From the NCBI GenBank assembly GCA_030549495.1, contig JAUIRK010000745.1, positions 1 to 64,000 on the forward strand: DNA of 64,000 nt. Reading direction: 5' to 3'. The stretch comes from Nectonema munidae. Its lineage: Eukaryota; Nematomorpha; Nectonematoida; Nectonematidae. This document shows positions 12,190 to 26,579 of this stretch, piece by piece. A program made the translations under genes and the position numbers. How positions within the stretch are numbered: the stretch's first letter is position 1; every line of letters starts with the position of its first letter. The notes under the pieces were generated by a model. It did not search any database, was not told where the DNA came from, and saw only the letters and a list, made by a program, of their open reading frames with translations.

Positions 12190-14263
12190 AAGAAAAAATA
12201 TATCAAAGCTTCGATAAAAAAAACGAGATCAAGTCGTACCAAACTTGGATATTTATAGGAAATAAGATTTTTTTCGTACGTAACTGGGAACCATAAATTT
12301 TACAAAAAAAAACTATCGAGCGGTAATAAAATTTCGAAACGTAACGTACCGTAAACCACCACTTTTTGAGTGAATAGATACGCTAAGTGTCCTTTGAAGA
12401 AGAATTATCTGCAAAATATATTACATTTTTGTCTTGAATTTTGTTTAACAGTCACTTTATCAATATCAGGTTTAGAAAAGCTCTTCTTTCATTTGCAGCT
12501 TCAATTATTCATTTGATAAAAAAGACGTATACAAATAAATTATAACAAACAGATAGGCCAAAAAATAAGTTAAAAATGAGAAAGATGTAGCCTTAAAAAG
12601 GGCTTCGGTATTTTAAGTTATGGCTGAAAAAAATCAATCTAAAAAGTATTACCTTTGCATGGAAATGCTTTAACATTTCCTATATTATCACACGTTAATT
12701 TGCCCCATGTATATGAATATACACCCAATTATATTTGTGTAATATTTTATTTTCCTGAAATTTCTGAGAAACATGGAGATTATAGGAAAAATTCCAAGTT
12801 CAATCAATTTATACTTTTAAAGCTTATCAAAACATGTTGATTACGAAAATGTAAAACGATGTCAATTTCTAAATGATAAAATACTTTAATAACCACTTTT
12901 AATATTTTTAAAAAAGTTAAATTTAAAAGCGAAAAAAAATCGATTCGAACAATTTAAAATTAATTGCATATTTGTAATAATCGCATTTGAAATTCACGCT
13001 TTAGGTGTTTTGGGATTAAAAGACACCCACTCATTAAGTAGTAAAGAGAAAAAGTAACATTAATATAATTTCATTTAAAAAAAGAACTAAAAATTCAACT
13101 ATTTCCCCCTACTGATTCACTCATCTCCGTGCTTTTCAGATTTTGTTGTCTTAGTGAAATTCTTGGTATTTTTAGCATTGTGTACCAGACTCTTGATAGG
13201 TTCCCATTTGCCGTGCTTCTAGATATTGATCTTTGAAGCAACAAGCCCACATTAAAACCCTTTCGTGACCAGTGTATAATATATGATACATAAACAATTT
13301 TACCTTCGTCTGCTTTTTCAAATAGTTTTGTATATGAATCTTCTGCTTTTTAATAAATATCGTCTTGTTTTTCTGGTAATGAAAGGGTTAAAGTGTTTCT
13401 TGTTACTCACTCTACTATCGGTATAAATACTTGTTATATGACTCTGTTAAGATTTTATCTTAAATTAGTCCCGAAGTTTTTAAGACCTTGAAAATCACAT
13501 TTAATCTCTCTCAAAGAATGCATTACTAAGTGGTAAAGTAAAATATGTTTAAGCAGTCCCGCCAATATACAAAATACAACTTCAGTCTCGGCTTTTAAAT
13601 ATATAGACATTATGAAAGCTTAAGTATCCTGTGTCGAATTGTCCCTTAACTATAAAAAGGACTCTAGTCCTGTGACTATTGGTCATCTATGTGCTTACCT
13701 GAATTTTAACTTTGTTATATAAATAATATTTTTAAAAATCCGTTAGCTAAATATTTAATGCGGAGAGAAGGTGAAAAATCGGAAGTCTCTAGGTCAAAAC
13801 AAGAGTAGTGGCATGTATTTAAAAACTCTGGCTAAACTAGTTGTCGTAATTTTAGTATACAAACTAAAATATCAAATAAGGAAATTTAGCGTACAATTTA
13901 TTAGAGATAAATAAATTTATTTTATACAATTAAAAAAAATATTGAAAACAATAAGAAAAATTCAGCCTGGTAGGCTTTTAAAATTAAAGCTTTAAAAAGT
14001 TCTTACTGAAAATAAAAGATCAATAAAATCTTTCTTGTAATTTTTGTAGTCTTGACTAGAACCTGGCTTGTATCATGAAGGTTTCTGAGTCGAATACAAG
14101 AATTTCAAACATCATTGCACATATTTAGATATAAGCGGTGCAGGTTGTATCTTTTAGGTAAATAAACTCCACACTTTGTAACTTTCTTCTGGTAGTGAGT
14201 TGAAGACAGTGTGTATTTAAAGTTGAATTTAGTCTTGCGAACAAATCGTCCAATTTAAGATTG
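12190..14263. other. AT-rich non-coding part of the unit (A)
   Basis: About 2 kb with no recognisable protein or RNA signal. It is conserved in B (21070-23128) and C (27960-30011) at the same level as the rest of the unit. Short ORFs such as 12655-12840 are not kept in the other copies. Confidence 0.55.
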
Positions 14264-14381
14264 CCAACACCATATCTTTTATATCTTTTGAATATTACAC
14301 GTCGGATCTTTGTTATGAAGTACCAACACCATATCTTTTATATCTTTTGGATATTAAACGTCGGATCTTTGGTATAAAGCG
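14264..14381 (+). repeat. 59-bp tandem duplication at the end of unit A
   Basis: Two adjacent 59-bp copies begin CCAACACCATATC and end near GGATCTTTG..ATGAAG, with a few differences. The same pair ends units B and C. Confidence 0.88.
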
Positions 14382-16319
14382 CCAAAAGTGTTAGTCTTAG
14401 ATAAAGTCTTGTACGTAGTTAGATTTTGTAAAATATAAAACAGACGAAAATTTTTAGAAAAAATTTAAATTGAATGAGAATAATAATAAATAAAATTATA
14501 AAAATAGAAATTTATTTTTTAAAATATAAAATAATAGTTATATATATACAATGCTTCATTTGATTTTTAAAAATTTTGAATGGCGTAGTAATCTGTAATT
14601 GAGTTGAAATAAGTTATACGCTCGCGGCGTAGTAATATTTAATGGAGTGTTACCCGGTTACAATAATAATAATAATGCGCTACAATAAATAAAGAAACAA
14701 TACTTAAAACTGTGTATATATATATTGATTATTTATTAAAACAACTTTTTAAATTAAAAAATATATTTTTGAAATTAAAAAGAAGATTTTTAATTATTAA
14801 ATTTAATATAATTTGAATTTTTTTGTAATTTGATTTTCGTTTAATGCAATTTTCAGTAATGGCGGATTTAAATTTTTTTCTCCTATAGCCAGATTTGTTT
14901 AACTTATTTTAAGGAAAAAGAATAGGCTCTAATATTGAAATGATTTAAAAGATATGCTGTTTATTTTACGCGAAGGATATGGGAATCTTTTTACTTTCGA
15001 CAAATTTGCAATGCCATGGAGTTTTTATATCACTCTACGAATTTAAATCTTTATATAAAAAGTGTAGATCTAGCGAAAACCACTTTTGATATCCCCAGCA
15101 AATCAAAGGAAGCAAAAAAGTTATTAAAAACAAAGTTAAATTCAAATGTCCGAGAATTCTATGAATACCTTAAAGAGTATATTTTTTATCAAATATTGAA
15201 TAATTGTGTTTAAAATTTATAAAAAAAGTGTTGTACTTTATTAATTATTCGCTACGACTTATTTTTGTGAATAAATACTTAATTATTAATAAAGAATTTT
15301 TAAATCTGTTTTTTCTTTTTCATTCCTTAATATTTTACTTCCTTTAATTTGTTCTTATAGCTAATACTGGAAGCCCCTCTTATCTGCAATCCTATGATGA
15401 TTACCATAAGGCAATTCCACACAGGTTTAACCACCATTCAATTTTTTAACACTAAACTATTAATAACAGTTTTTTATATCTATCAACTATATTAGCAAAT
15501 CATAGTTGCCAACATCTGGAGGGTAAAAATAGTAGAAATTATACACTGAAAATAAAATATGACAGATTTATTATAAATTCAACAGTCAATGCATTCAAAA
15601 TATGATGAAGAATAGATAACTAATTTACCAGGGTAACATTCAATTTTCACAATCCTTTTCCGTCATAAAAAGGTGCTTGGTATGTGGAGATTTTTGCTTC
15701 AGGGAGCAGTTTTGCTGTGGGTACTCACAAGGGTAATTACAAAAATTATTTTTTGATGAAACCACTTGCAAACGAGGAACTTTTATGTGTAATTTAAAAA
15801 TACTATTATTATTTTTGCATTTTACAAAAAAACATCCCTCTGCACGTTGACAAAAATTTTTTAAAAATCTAAGAACTTAGTTATTTTATTTAAGAAGGTA
15901 ATCATTAAAATTAAAGAAAATTTATTTGCACAAAAGATAATAATAGAGATAAGTAAAGAGATAATAAAAAAAATTAAAAAATTTTTTTCCTAACTTTAGG
16001 TTTAAAAATCCAAAATTTTTTGAGCACCTATGTAATTCCTCCATAAGTTTTACCGCACATTCATATTTTGGTTGGATCTTGGAATATCAATTATTGATTT
16101 TTTAACTTTCCAGTGTCTCCTCAATCAATTTATTGCCTTCTTGCACTTTGTCTTGTTGTTAAAGATGCTTTCGTTGTAGTGCTGCGTATGAAACCAAGCG
16201 TCAGCCCACTCATAAGAGATGAACTAGCATGCTGTTCCGAGGATGCTACGCCAATCGGGCAAAAGAAAAATGCTATAAAAACGTATATTGCATGCGAATT
16301 CCATCTTGATTGATGTATG

Positions 16320-17245
16320 TTCGGTAGTTTCTTCCAGTATATTTCCTTGTTTTGGAATCCTTTGAAGACTCTCTATTCTCCAACTACTTCTTAAAATTTT
16401 ATGCCCGCTATGTAGAAGACATTTTTTGCATTATGAACAAAAACCATATTAACCTGTTCCACTCAACCCTCAATAATTTCCATGAATGTTTAAAATTCAG
16501 GGTTGAATAAAAAAAACATGACTCTACCTTTTTTAGATTGCGCTGTCACGAACCTATTCACACATAACGATACTTAGACTTCTTATCCAAACCCCTTTGC
16601 ACAAAAATGATCTGAAACGCCTTTTAACCGCTCATTTTATCTTTCATCTAATTCCGAGACACTAGAAATGGAAGTGAACAATGTCAAATCTATTTTAGAG
16701 TCAAATAACTATCCCAAATATGTAATTAAAAACTCACTACGTTCGTCCCAAAAAGTTTGGAAGATAAAGATAAAATTTTGATCGGAAAATATTTTAGAGA
16801 GTTTACAATTTTCGTATTCAACCCACAAAAAAACTTTCATAATCCACAACTTCGACACTTTTTATTTCAACAAACTTAAACCGCACTATGTACTCACAAC
16901 GTCACTTTGATTCCCAAGCCTAACAATCCCTTACACCAACTTCAAACACTTTTCGTGAGAATTATGATCGTCTCAAAACCAGTAACTGTGTATACAAAAT
17001 AAACTGCATTGGTTGCACTACTACATACATAGGCAAGACCGACAGACTGCTGCAAATTCGTATCAAAGAACAACAATACCTCGTCTCAAGGCATAAACAG
17101 AACGCTGAACTGAACCTCCATAACAATATGCTGCTTCAACCCCTAATAACCTATCCCACACATTCTTTCGACTTCGAAAATACAAAAATACTATGCACCT
17201 CATCCCCAAAATATCTCTTGTTCCTTGTGCGTTTGGATTAATCTT
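16320..17245 (+). pseudogene. Penelope-like element remnant 2 (unit B)
   Basis: This is the same fossil as at 7410-8330 in unit A, with the RT-palm and GIY-YIG segments in the same positions and only scattered differences. It was amplified with the unit after it had already decayed. Confidence 0.73.
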
Positions 17246-17912
17246 TCCACATTACCTTTATATTAGTACTTGATAAAGTACGTCATCATTCCGAAATATA
17301 TCGTTTTTGATAATAACAATTCTTTGTTCCTTTTTGAACTATTTCAACTTATTTAACAAACTTTATATTTGAAAATCTAGTCTTCATTCTTACAAAACTA
17401 AAATGAGTTTTGATTGATGTTCTGGCATATCTACGATGTATTTTGTAAAAAATAAGTAAAGCCAATAAAATCAGTATGAAAATGCTAGTTTATATGCAAA
17501 GTTAATTCACAAAAGCATCTAATACATAAATAGCTTATTGGCAGCTACTGTTAATTTTGATCACAACTTTTTTTTATTTTACTTTTTTGCTTGATTCTTT
17601 TTCTTCAAATTTCATAAAATTTTTGGCTTATATTTTTTAAATTTATTTTACTTATTTTGTTTTATATTTGTACATTTTACTTAATTTCAAAAAAATTCAA
17701 ACAAATTAATTGATTTTTTGACATCTTTAAAAGAAACCGTTGATGTCATCGTCTTAAAAAATAATTAAATGAGCTAAAAAAATTTAATGTGATGTCTTTT
17801 AATATCTTAATTAAACATATCATTATTGACGTATTCCCGCACAATATGAGAAATTTAAAGATAGCGCATAATTATTTGCTATATCACAAATTACAAAAAT
17901 AGGACTTACAAT

Positions 17913-18107
17913 ATGCTAAAAAATTTTAATGGTATTTGGCTTTGGCAAAAAATGCTTCCAATACAAAAAGATCTCTTTTTTTATATCAAATTTAAGGAAG
18001 AATTAAAAATCTTTTCAAGAACTGTTTTAAAATGTCAAGGGATTGATAAAAACATGGTAAGGTGGAATAAAAAAGACTGTTTGAAAATGTATGGAAAGCA
18101 TGTATGA
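17913..18107 (+). other. Unassigned 64-codon ORF (unit B)
   Basis: The unit-B counterpart of 9032-9226, with Met at residue 14 and Phe at residue 34. Function is unknown. Confidence 0.2.
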
Positions 18108-18334
18108 TTCACAACATGGGCAAACCGCGATTGGTTAACTTGTTTTTAAAATAATTGTTTTTTAAAATAACCACTTTTAACCTTTGGCAATGATTTGCCT
18201 TTTATAATAACTTTTAAGGAAAAAAAACCTACCAGAAAAAGTTATAGAGCTTCAACAAAAACAAAAAATTTTTACAGCATAACTTAAGTTTTTTGAAAAC
18301 TAATTTGACGTATCCACTATATAGCATACCCTAT

Positions 18335-18489
18335 GGGTGGCATGGCAGGTTGGTTGAGAAGATGGACTCGGCACGGGAGCCTCTGGGTTCGATTTCTCAT
18401 CGATACCAATTTGTTCATAGTTTGACATAAGCGGTACATCAGTGCCTTATCAATGAAAACACACTCACGGTACCTTTACCTTACCTTTT
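18335..18489 (+). repeat. tRNA-derived SINE (unit B)
   Basis: The same insertion as 9452-9608, carried along by unit amplification. The flanks match, so it is not an independent insertion. Confidence 0.73.
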
Positions 18490-19657
18490 ACTAAAAATTG
18501 AAAAATTTGCTACATAATTAACATAAGAGAGAAAGGAGACAAAATTAACTAATAAAGCAATTTTCACTATTTAAAATGAAACTGTCTGTTCTCAGAATAA
18601 TTTCAAAATAATAGGAGGCATAAAAAATGAGATAGTTTATCGGCACTTTATTTGATATTTTCAAGTTTTTATAAGCAGCAAATGCCAACGTATCAAGTAC
18701 ATTTTTAACAACTGATTTTGTTTCGATAATATATTTTTATTATAATAATCAACAAATTTTCTAACAAAAATTATTTAATTAATTATGTACAGTGTAACTT
18801 ACTAAATTTAACAATCGAACTTTATAAAAAATATCTCTGCTCAAATATTAAACAAATAGAATATTTTTGCTTTTAAACTGAATAGCTAGTCAAAATATTA
18901 ATTCCCAAATAGCTATTGAAAAAAAATTTCTTGAATTGAAAAAATTAAAGTTTTCAAATAAATGTAACAAACGTACTGATAAAGATTAAAAGTCATCTTT
19001 GTTGAAAATTTTTTTAACGCGAGTCTGACAATATTCATTGATATAAAATTTTAACGATTTTTTCTCTCATTTAAAAACATAAACAAATTTTCATTTTTGC
19101 AAAATGTTTGGTGTATTGATGGAACTAATTTTTTTCAAAATCACTATAAATTTAAATTCACTATATCACATAAGTTTACTATGCATGGGATAATTGATCA
19201 AGAATTAGTGTGGCCTTGATAGAAGCGATGGCCTACGTTACGGTCGAGAAGAAATTTCATAATTTTTACTTCACATTTATGTACCGTAAAATCGTATCAG
19301 AAAATAAAACTCGATATTTATAAAACGTATCAAAATTTAAAAAAAAAGTTTGAAGCAAAAAACGTAATGGAACATGAGGAAAAAGATTCTTTCGAGGTTA
19401 TTTACCTTGAAAATAAACGTTTTAAATATTCTTTAGTTCAATAAATGCATATTTATATAAGTTTTTTATTTTCAATATTTTTATATTACTCGTTTAGAGC
19501 ACTTTATTTGATTTAACATAGTTTGTTAAGCAAAATTCAAAAAACATCAAATTTGATATTTAATGAAATAAAAATTTCATATAAAATGGAGAAATTTGGA
19601 GAAGTTTATTAAAAATTCAATTATTACATCGTAATAAAAAGAGCGCTTTCAACTATT

Positions 19658-21050
19658 TTGTCTTTTAGCCTCAGAAAAATTTCTTTCAACACTCACTTGA
19701 GTGAAACAAGAAATGAAAAAACTATTTATATATTTGGAAACCTGATATTCTTAAAGAGTTTTAATGAAGAACACCTTGATATATCACCTTTTGATACCGA
19801 CAACACCGATCTTTTAAAGGAATCCCGCACTCACGTCCTACACAATGACCTCATATTCCATGAACAAACCCTTTACAAACAAATTAAAGGCTTGCCCATG
19901 GGATGTAAACTTTCATCTATTTCATCCAATATTTACTTACACTCCTTAGAAATAAAGCTCTCCTAGCACCCTAAGTTCCCCCATGAAACCTGGCACAGAT
20001 ATGTCGACGAAATCTTGTTTCTATGGAACACCTCTAATAACCTTAACGAATTTTTCGAATTCGCCAACCACCATGATCCACATATCAAGTTCACCAAGGA
20101 AACCAACGAAACAGAACTTAATTACTTAGACATCCAGATCCAAATAGTAAACAACACATTTAATTCATCACATAAAAATCAATTTTTCTTAATTACAACT
20201 ATGCCCACTCTATGCACATCAAAAAAACCACCTACCTCGGCCATATCCCAAGAATATAGAAAATCAACAATACCAAAGTCTTACTGGGCAGTGATATTGA
20301 AAACCTTAATTCAATTTTTCTTCAAAACGGATACTCCCCCCATATTTTGAATAAATGGCACTCCGAATTCTCAGCCTTCCGTACCCTATATGTTCCATAA
20401 AAAATCTATTCCTCAATGAACTATATTTTTCTTCTACTCGTACTCCTCTAATACTACCTCCTATCCAAAACGCCCTATGCAAAAAATAGAAATGATCATC
20501 AAGAAACATAATCACCCTATTACAAATATCCAAAAAAGCCGTTAAATCAAAACCTATTTGGCCAATAAACCTAAACCATATCCATTACCCATCAAATTGC
20601 AACAACAAATGCAACCACATCAACATCATTTATAAGATAAAATGCTTCCTGTGCAATAGTATCTATATTGGAGAAACCAAAAGACTTCCCTATCCCGCTT
20701 TAAGGAACACCTCAGGGATGCCAAACTTAAAAGTGCTGAGAAGAAAATAAGCTACCATACCTTATAATCCATAAGGATACACCAAGTGGACAAGCTTCAC
20801 TCTCCATGGAAGTAATTTAATTACGCCTCAAGCTACCTCCAACAACAACACAAAGAAGAATACTGAATCACGACACTAAAGCCCTATATCAACGCGCACC
20901 ACACACAGCCAATAACCCACAATTAACACCTCTAACACAACCGAAACCCACCTCTTTCATTTTTAATAAAGACGTGTATAATTTTTGTTACGCCTATCTT
21001 ATGATATTCTATATGGATTATGTATATTACATGATTGTACAATAAATTGA
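19658..21050 (+). pseudogene. Penelope-like element remnant 1 (unit B)
   Basis: The same fossil as in unit A, with the RT core (KQIKGLPMGCKLS) at about 19878 and the palm segment at about 20000. Frame 20015-20350 covers the IKFTKE..LDIQI part, and the GIY-YIG start is at about 20620-20690. The C homopolymer of unit A is absent. Confidence 0.84.
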
Positions 21051-23128
21051 TGTAAGTGGAACAAGAAAAAATAAATCAAAGCTTCGATAAAAAAACGAGA
21101 TCGAAGTCGTACCAAACTTGGATATTTATAGGAAATAAGATTTTTTCGTACGTAACTGGGAACCATAAATTTTACAAAAAAAACTATCGAGCGGTAATAA
21201 AATTTCGAAACGTAACGTACCGTAAACCACCACTTTTTGAGTGAATAGATACGCTAAGTGTCCTTTGAAGAAGAATTATCTTCAAAATATATTACATTTT
21301 TGTCTTGAATTTTGTTTAACAGTCACTTCATCAATATCAGGTTTAGAAAAGCTCTTCTTTCATTTGCAGCTTCAATTATTCATTTGATAAAAAAGACGTA
21401 TACAAATAAATTATAACAAACAGATAGGCCAAAAAATAAGTTAAAAATGAGAAAGATGTAGCCCTAAAAAGGGCTTCGGTATTTTAAGTTATGGCTGAAA
21501 AAAATCAATTTAAAAAGTATTACCTTTGCATGGAAATGCTTTAACATTTCCTATATTATCACACGTTAATTTGCCCCATGTATATGAATATACACCCAAT
21601 TATATTTGTGTAATATTTTATTTTCCTGAAATTTCTGAAAACATGGAGATTATAGGAAAAATTCCAAGTTCAATCAATTTATACTTTTAAAGCTTATCAA
21701 AACATATTGATTACGAAAATGTAAAACGATGTCAATTTCTAAATGATAAAATACTTTAATAACCACTTTTAATATTTTTAAAAAAGTTAAATTTAAAAGC
21801 GAAAAAAAAAATCGATTCGAACAATTTAAAATTAATTGCATATTTGTAATAATCGCATTTAAAATTCACGCTTTAGGTGTTTTGGGGATTAAAAGACACC
21901 CACTCATTAAGTAGTAAATAGAAAAAGTAACATTAATATAATTTCATTTAAAAATAGAACTAAAAATTCAACTATTTCCCCCTACGGATTCACTCATCTC
22001 CTTGCTTTTCAGATTTTGTTGTCTTAGTGAAATTCTTGGTATTTTTAGCATTGTGTACCAGACTCTTGATAGGTTCCCATTTGCCGTGCTTCTAGATATT
22101 GATCTTTGATGCAACAAGCCCACATTAAAACCCTTTCGTAACCAGTGTATAATATATGATACATAAACAATTTTACCTTCGTCTGCTTTTTCAAATAGTT
22201 TTGTATATGAATCTTCTGCTTTTTAATAAATATCGTCTTGTTTTTCTGGTAATGAAAGGGTTAAAGTGTTTCTTGTTACTCACTCTACTATCGGTATTGT
22301 TATATGACTCTGTTAAGATTTTATCTTAAATTAGTCCCGAAGTTTTTAACACCTTGAAAATCACATTTAATCTCTCTCAAAGAATGCATTACTAAGTGGT
22401 AAAGTAAAATATGTTTAAGCAGTCCCGCCAATATACAAAATACAACTTCAGTCTCGGCTTTTAAATATATAGACATTATGAAAGCTTAAGTATCCTGTGC
22501 CGAATTGTCCCTTAACTATAAAAAGGACTCTAGTCCTGTGACTATTGGTCATCTATGTGCTTACATGAATTTTAACTTTGTTATATAAATAATATTTTTA
22601 AAAATCCGTTAGCTAGATATTTAATGCGGAGAGAAGGTGAAAAATCGGAAGTCTCTAGGTCAAAACAAGAGTAGTGGCATGTATTTAAAAACTCTGGCTA
22701 AACTAGTTGTCATAATTTTAGTATACAAACTAAAATATCAAATAAGCAAATTTAGCGTACAATTTATTAGAGATAAATAAATTTATTTTATACAATTAAA
22801 AAAATATTGAAAACAATAAGAAAAATTCAGCCTGGTAGGCTTTTAAAATTAAAGCTTTAAAAAGTTCTTACTGAAAATAATAGATCAATAAAACCTTTCT
22901 TGTGATTTTTGTAGTCTTGACTAGAACCTGGCTTGTATCATGAAGGTTTCTGAGTCGAATACAAGAATTTCAAACATCAGTGCACATATTTAGATATAAG
23001 CGGTGCAGGTTGTATCTTTTAGGTAAATAAACTCCACACTTTGTAACTTTCTTCTGGTAGTGAGTTGAAGACAGTGTGTATTTAAAGTTGAATTTAGTCT
23101 TGCGAACAAATCGTCCAATTTAAGATTG

Positions 23129-23246
23129 CCAACACCATATCTTTTATATCTTTTGAATATTACACATCGGATCTTTGTTATGAAGTACCAACACCATATC
23201 TTTTATATCTTTTGGATATTAAACGTCGGATCTTTGCTATGAAGCG
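23129..23246 (+). repeat. 59-bp tandem duplication at the end of unit B
   Basis: The same duplication as at 14264, with period 59 bp, so it predates the amplification of the units. Confidence 0.88.
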
Positions 23247-24809
23247 CCAAAAGTGTTAGTCTTAGATAAAGTCTTGTACGTAGTTAGATATTGTAAAATA
23301 TAAAACAGACGAAAATTTTTAGAAAAAATTTAAATTGAATGAGAATAATAAATAAAATTATAAAAATAGAAATTTATTTTTTAAAATATAAAATAATAGT
23401 TATATATATACAATGCTTCATTTGATTTTTAAAAATTTTGAATGGCGTAGTAATCTGTAATGGAGTTGAAATAAGTTATACACTCGTGGCGTAGTAATAT
23501 GTAATGGAATGTTACCCGGTTACAATAATAATAATGCGCTACAATAAATAAAGAAACAATACTTAAAACTGTGAATATATATATTGATTATTTATTAAAA
23601 CAACTTTTTAAATTAAAAAATATATTTTTGAAATTAAAAAGAAGATTTTTAATTATTAAATTTAATATAATTTGAATTTTTTTGTAATTTGATTTTCTTT
23701 TAATGCAATTTTCAGTAATGGCGAATTTAAATTTTTTTCTCCTATAGCCAGATTTGTTATTTTAAAGAAAAAGAATAGGCTCTAATATTGAAATGATTTA
23801 AAAGATATGCTGTTTATTTTACGCGAAGGATATGGGAATCTTTTTACTTTCGACAAATTTGCAATGCCATGGAGTTTTTATATCACTCTACGAATTAAAA
23901 TCTTTATATAAAAAGTGTAGATCTAGCGAAAACCACTTTTAATATCCCCAGCAAATCAAAGGAAGCAAAAAAGTTATTAAAAACAAAGTTAAATTCAAAT
24001 GTCTGAGAATTCTATGAATACCTTAAAGAGTATATTTTTATCAAATATTGAATAATTGTTTGTTTAAAATTTATAAAAAATTTTTTGTACTTTATTAATT
24101 ATTCGCTACGACTTATTTTTGTGAATAAATACTTAATTATTAATAAAGAATTTTTAAATCCGTTTTTTCTTTTTCATACCTTAATATTTTACTTCCTTTA
24201 ATTTGTTCTTATAGCTAATACTGGAAACGCCCCTCTTATCTGCAATCCTATGATGATTACCATAAGGCAATTCCACACAGGTTTAGCCACCATTCAATTT
24301 TTTAACACTAAACTATTGATAACAGTTTTTTATATCTATCAACTATATTAGCAAATCATAGTTGCCAACATCTGGACGGCAAAAATGGTTGAAATTATAC
24401 ACTGAAAATAAAAGATGACAGATTTATTATAAATTCAACAGTCAATGCATTCAAAATATGATGAATAGATAACTAATTTACCAGGGTAACATTCAATTTT
24501 CACAATCCTTTTCCGTCATAAAAAGGTGCTTGGTATGTGGAGATATTTGCTTCAGGGAGCAGTTTTGCTGTGGGTACTCACTAGGGTAATTACAAAAATT
24601 ATTTTTTGATGAAACCACTTGCAAACGAGGAGCTTTTATGTGTAATTTAAAAATACTATTATTATTTTTACATTTTATTGCACGCGAATTCCATCTTGAT
24701 TGATGTATGTTCGGTAGTTTCTTCCAGTATATTTCCTTGTTTTGGAATCCTTTGAAGATAGCCCATAATTATTTGCTATATCACAAATTACAAAAATAGG
24801 ACTTACTAT

Positions 24810-25004
24810 ATGCTAAAAAATTTTAATGGTATTTGGCTTTGGCAAAAAAACCTTCCAATACAAAAAGATCTCTTTTTTTATATCAAATTTAAGGAAGAAT
24901 TAAAAATCTTTTCAAGAACTGTTTTAAAATGTCAAGGGATTGATAAAAACATGGTAAGGTGGAATAAAAAAGACTGTTTGAAAATGTATGGAAAGCATGT
25001 ATGA
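24810..25004 (+). other. Unassigned 64-codon ORF (unit C)
   Basis: The unit-C counterpart, with Asn at residue 14. It survived although a deletion ends only about 50 bp upstream of it. Function is unknown. Confidence 0.2.
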
Positions 25005-25231
25005 TTCACAACAGGGGCAAACCGCGATTGGTTAACTTGTTTTTAAAATAATTGTTTTTTAAAATAACCACTTTTAACCTTTGGCAATGATTTGCCATTT
25101 ATAATAACTTTTAAGGAAAAAAAACCTACCAGAAAAAGTTATAGAGCTTCAACAAAAACAAAAAATTTTTACAGCATAACTTAAGTTTTTTGAAAACTAA
25201 TTTAACGTATCCACTATATAGCATACCCTAT

Positions 25232-25388
25232 GGGTGGCATGGCAGGTTGGTTGAGAAGATGGACTCGGCACGGAAGCCTCTGGGTTCGATTTCTCATCGA
25301 TACCAATTTGTTCATAGTTTGACATAAGCGGTACATCAGTGCCTTGTCAATGAAAACACACTCACGGTACCTTTACCTTACCTTTTAC
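25232..25388 (+). repeat. tRNA-derived SINE (unit C)
   Basis: The same SINE in the same place within unit C. The A- and B-box-like words are retained. Confidence 0.73.
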
Positions 25389-26579
25389 AAAAAATTGAAC
25401 AATTTGCTACATAATTAACATAAGAGAGAAAGGAGACAAAATATAACTAATAAAGCAATTTTCACTATTTAAAATGAAACTGTCTGTTCTCAGAATAATT
25501 TCAAAATAATAGGAGGCATAAAAAATGAGATAGTTTATCGGCACTTTATTTGATATTTTCAAGTTTTTATAAGCAGCAAATGCCAACGTATCAAGTACAT
25601 TTTTAACAACTGATTTTGTTTCGATAATATATTTTTATTATAATAATCAACAAATTTTCTAACAAAAATTATTTAATTAATTATGTACAGTGTAACTTAC
25701 TAAATTTAACAATCGAACTTTATAAAAAATATCTCTGCTCAAATATTAAACAAATAGAATATTTTTGCTTTTAAACTGAATAGCTAGTCAAAATATTAAT
25801 TCCCAAATAGCTATTTATTTCTTGACTTGAAAAAATTAAAGTTTTCAAATGTTCAAATGTAACAAACGTACTGATAAAGATTAAAAGTCATCTTTGTTGA
25901 AAATTTTTTTAACGCGAGTCTGACAATATTCATTGATATAAAATTTTAACGATTTTTTTCTCTCATTTAAAAACATAAACAAATTTTCATTTTTGCAAAA
26001 TGTTTGGTGTATTGATGGAACTAAATTTTTTCAAAATCACTATAAATTTAAATTCACTATATCACATAAGTTTACTATGCATGGGATAATTGATCAAGAA
26101 TTAGTGTGGCCTTGATAGAAGCGATGGCCTACGTTACGGTCGAGAAGAAATTTCATAATTTTTACTTCACATTTATGTACCGTAAAATCGTATCAGAAAA
26201 TAAAACTCGATATTTATAAAACGTATCAAAATTAAAAAAAAAAGTTTGAAGCAAAAAACGTAATGGAACATGAGGAAAAAGATTCTTTCGAGGTTATTTA
26301 CCTTGAAAATAAACGTTTTTAATATTCTTTAGTTCAATAAATGCATATTTATATAAGTTTTTTATTTTCAATATTTTTAAATTACTCGTTTAGAGCACTT
26401 TATTTGATTTAACATAGTTTGTTAAGCAAAATTCAAAAAACATCAAATTTGATATTTAATGAAATAAAAATTTCATATAAAATGGAGAAATTTGGAGAAG
26501 TTTATTAAAAATTCAATTATTACATCGTAATAAAAAGAGCGCTTTTAACTATTTTGTCCTTTAGCCTCAGAAAATTTCT

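Larger units (their letters stand above)
5532..14444 (+). repeat. Array unit A (8.9 kb)
   Basis: This is a full-length unit. In order it holds AT-rich DNA with an ORF at 6100-6333, Penelope-like remnant 2 (7410-8330), a 64-codon ORF (9032-9226), a SINE (9452-9608), Penelope-like remnant 1 (10780-12180), AT-rich DNA and a 59-bp tandem duplication (14264-14381). It alone carries a run of 19 C at 11458-11476. Its 5' part matches unit B most closely. Confidence 0.92.
14445..23309 (+). repeat. Array unit B (8.9 kb)
   Basis: This is a full-length unit with the same order of parts as A. Its first half resembles A, for example in sharing the intact ORF near its start. Its last kilobase shares several variants with the end of unit C instead, such as ATAAAACCTTTCTTGTGATT. 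Such a mosaic is expected if neighbouring units exchanged sequence. Confidence 0.92.

Noticed and set aside
21056-21244. 62-codon ORFs starting MEQEKINQSFDKKT in units B and C
   Set aside because: They lie in the 3' flank of the Penelope-like remnant, are not open in unit A and match no family.
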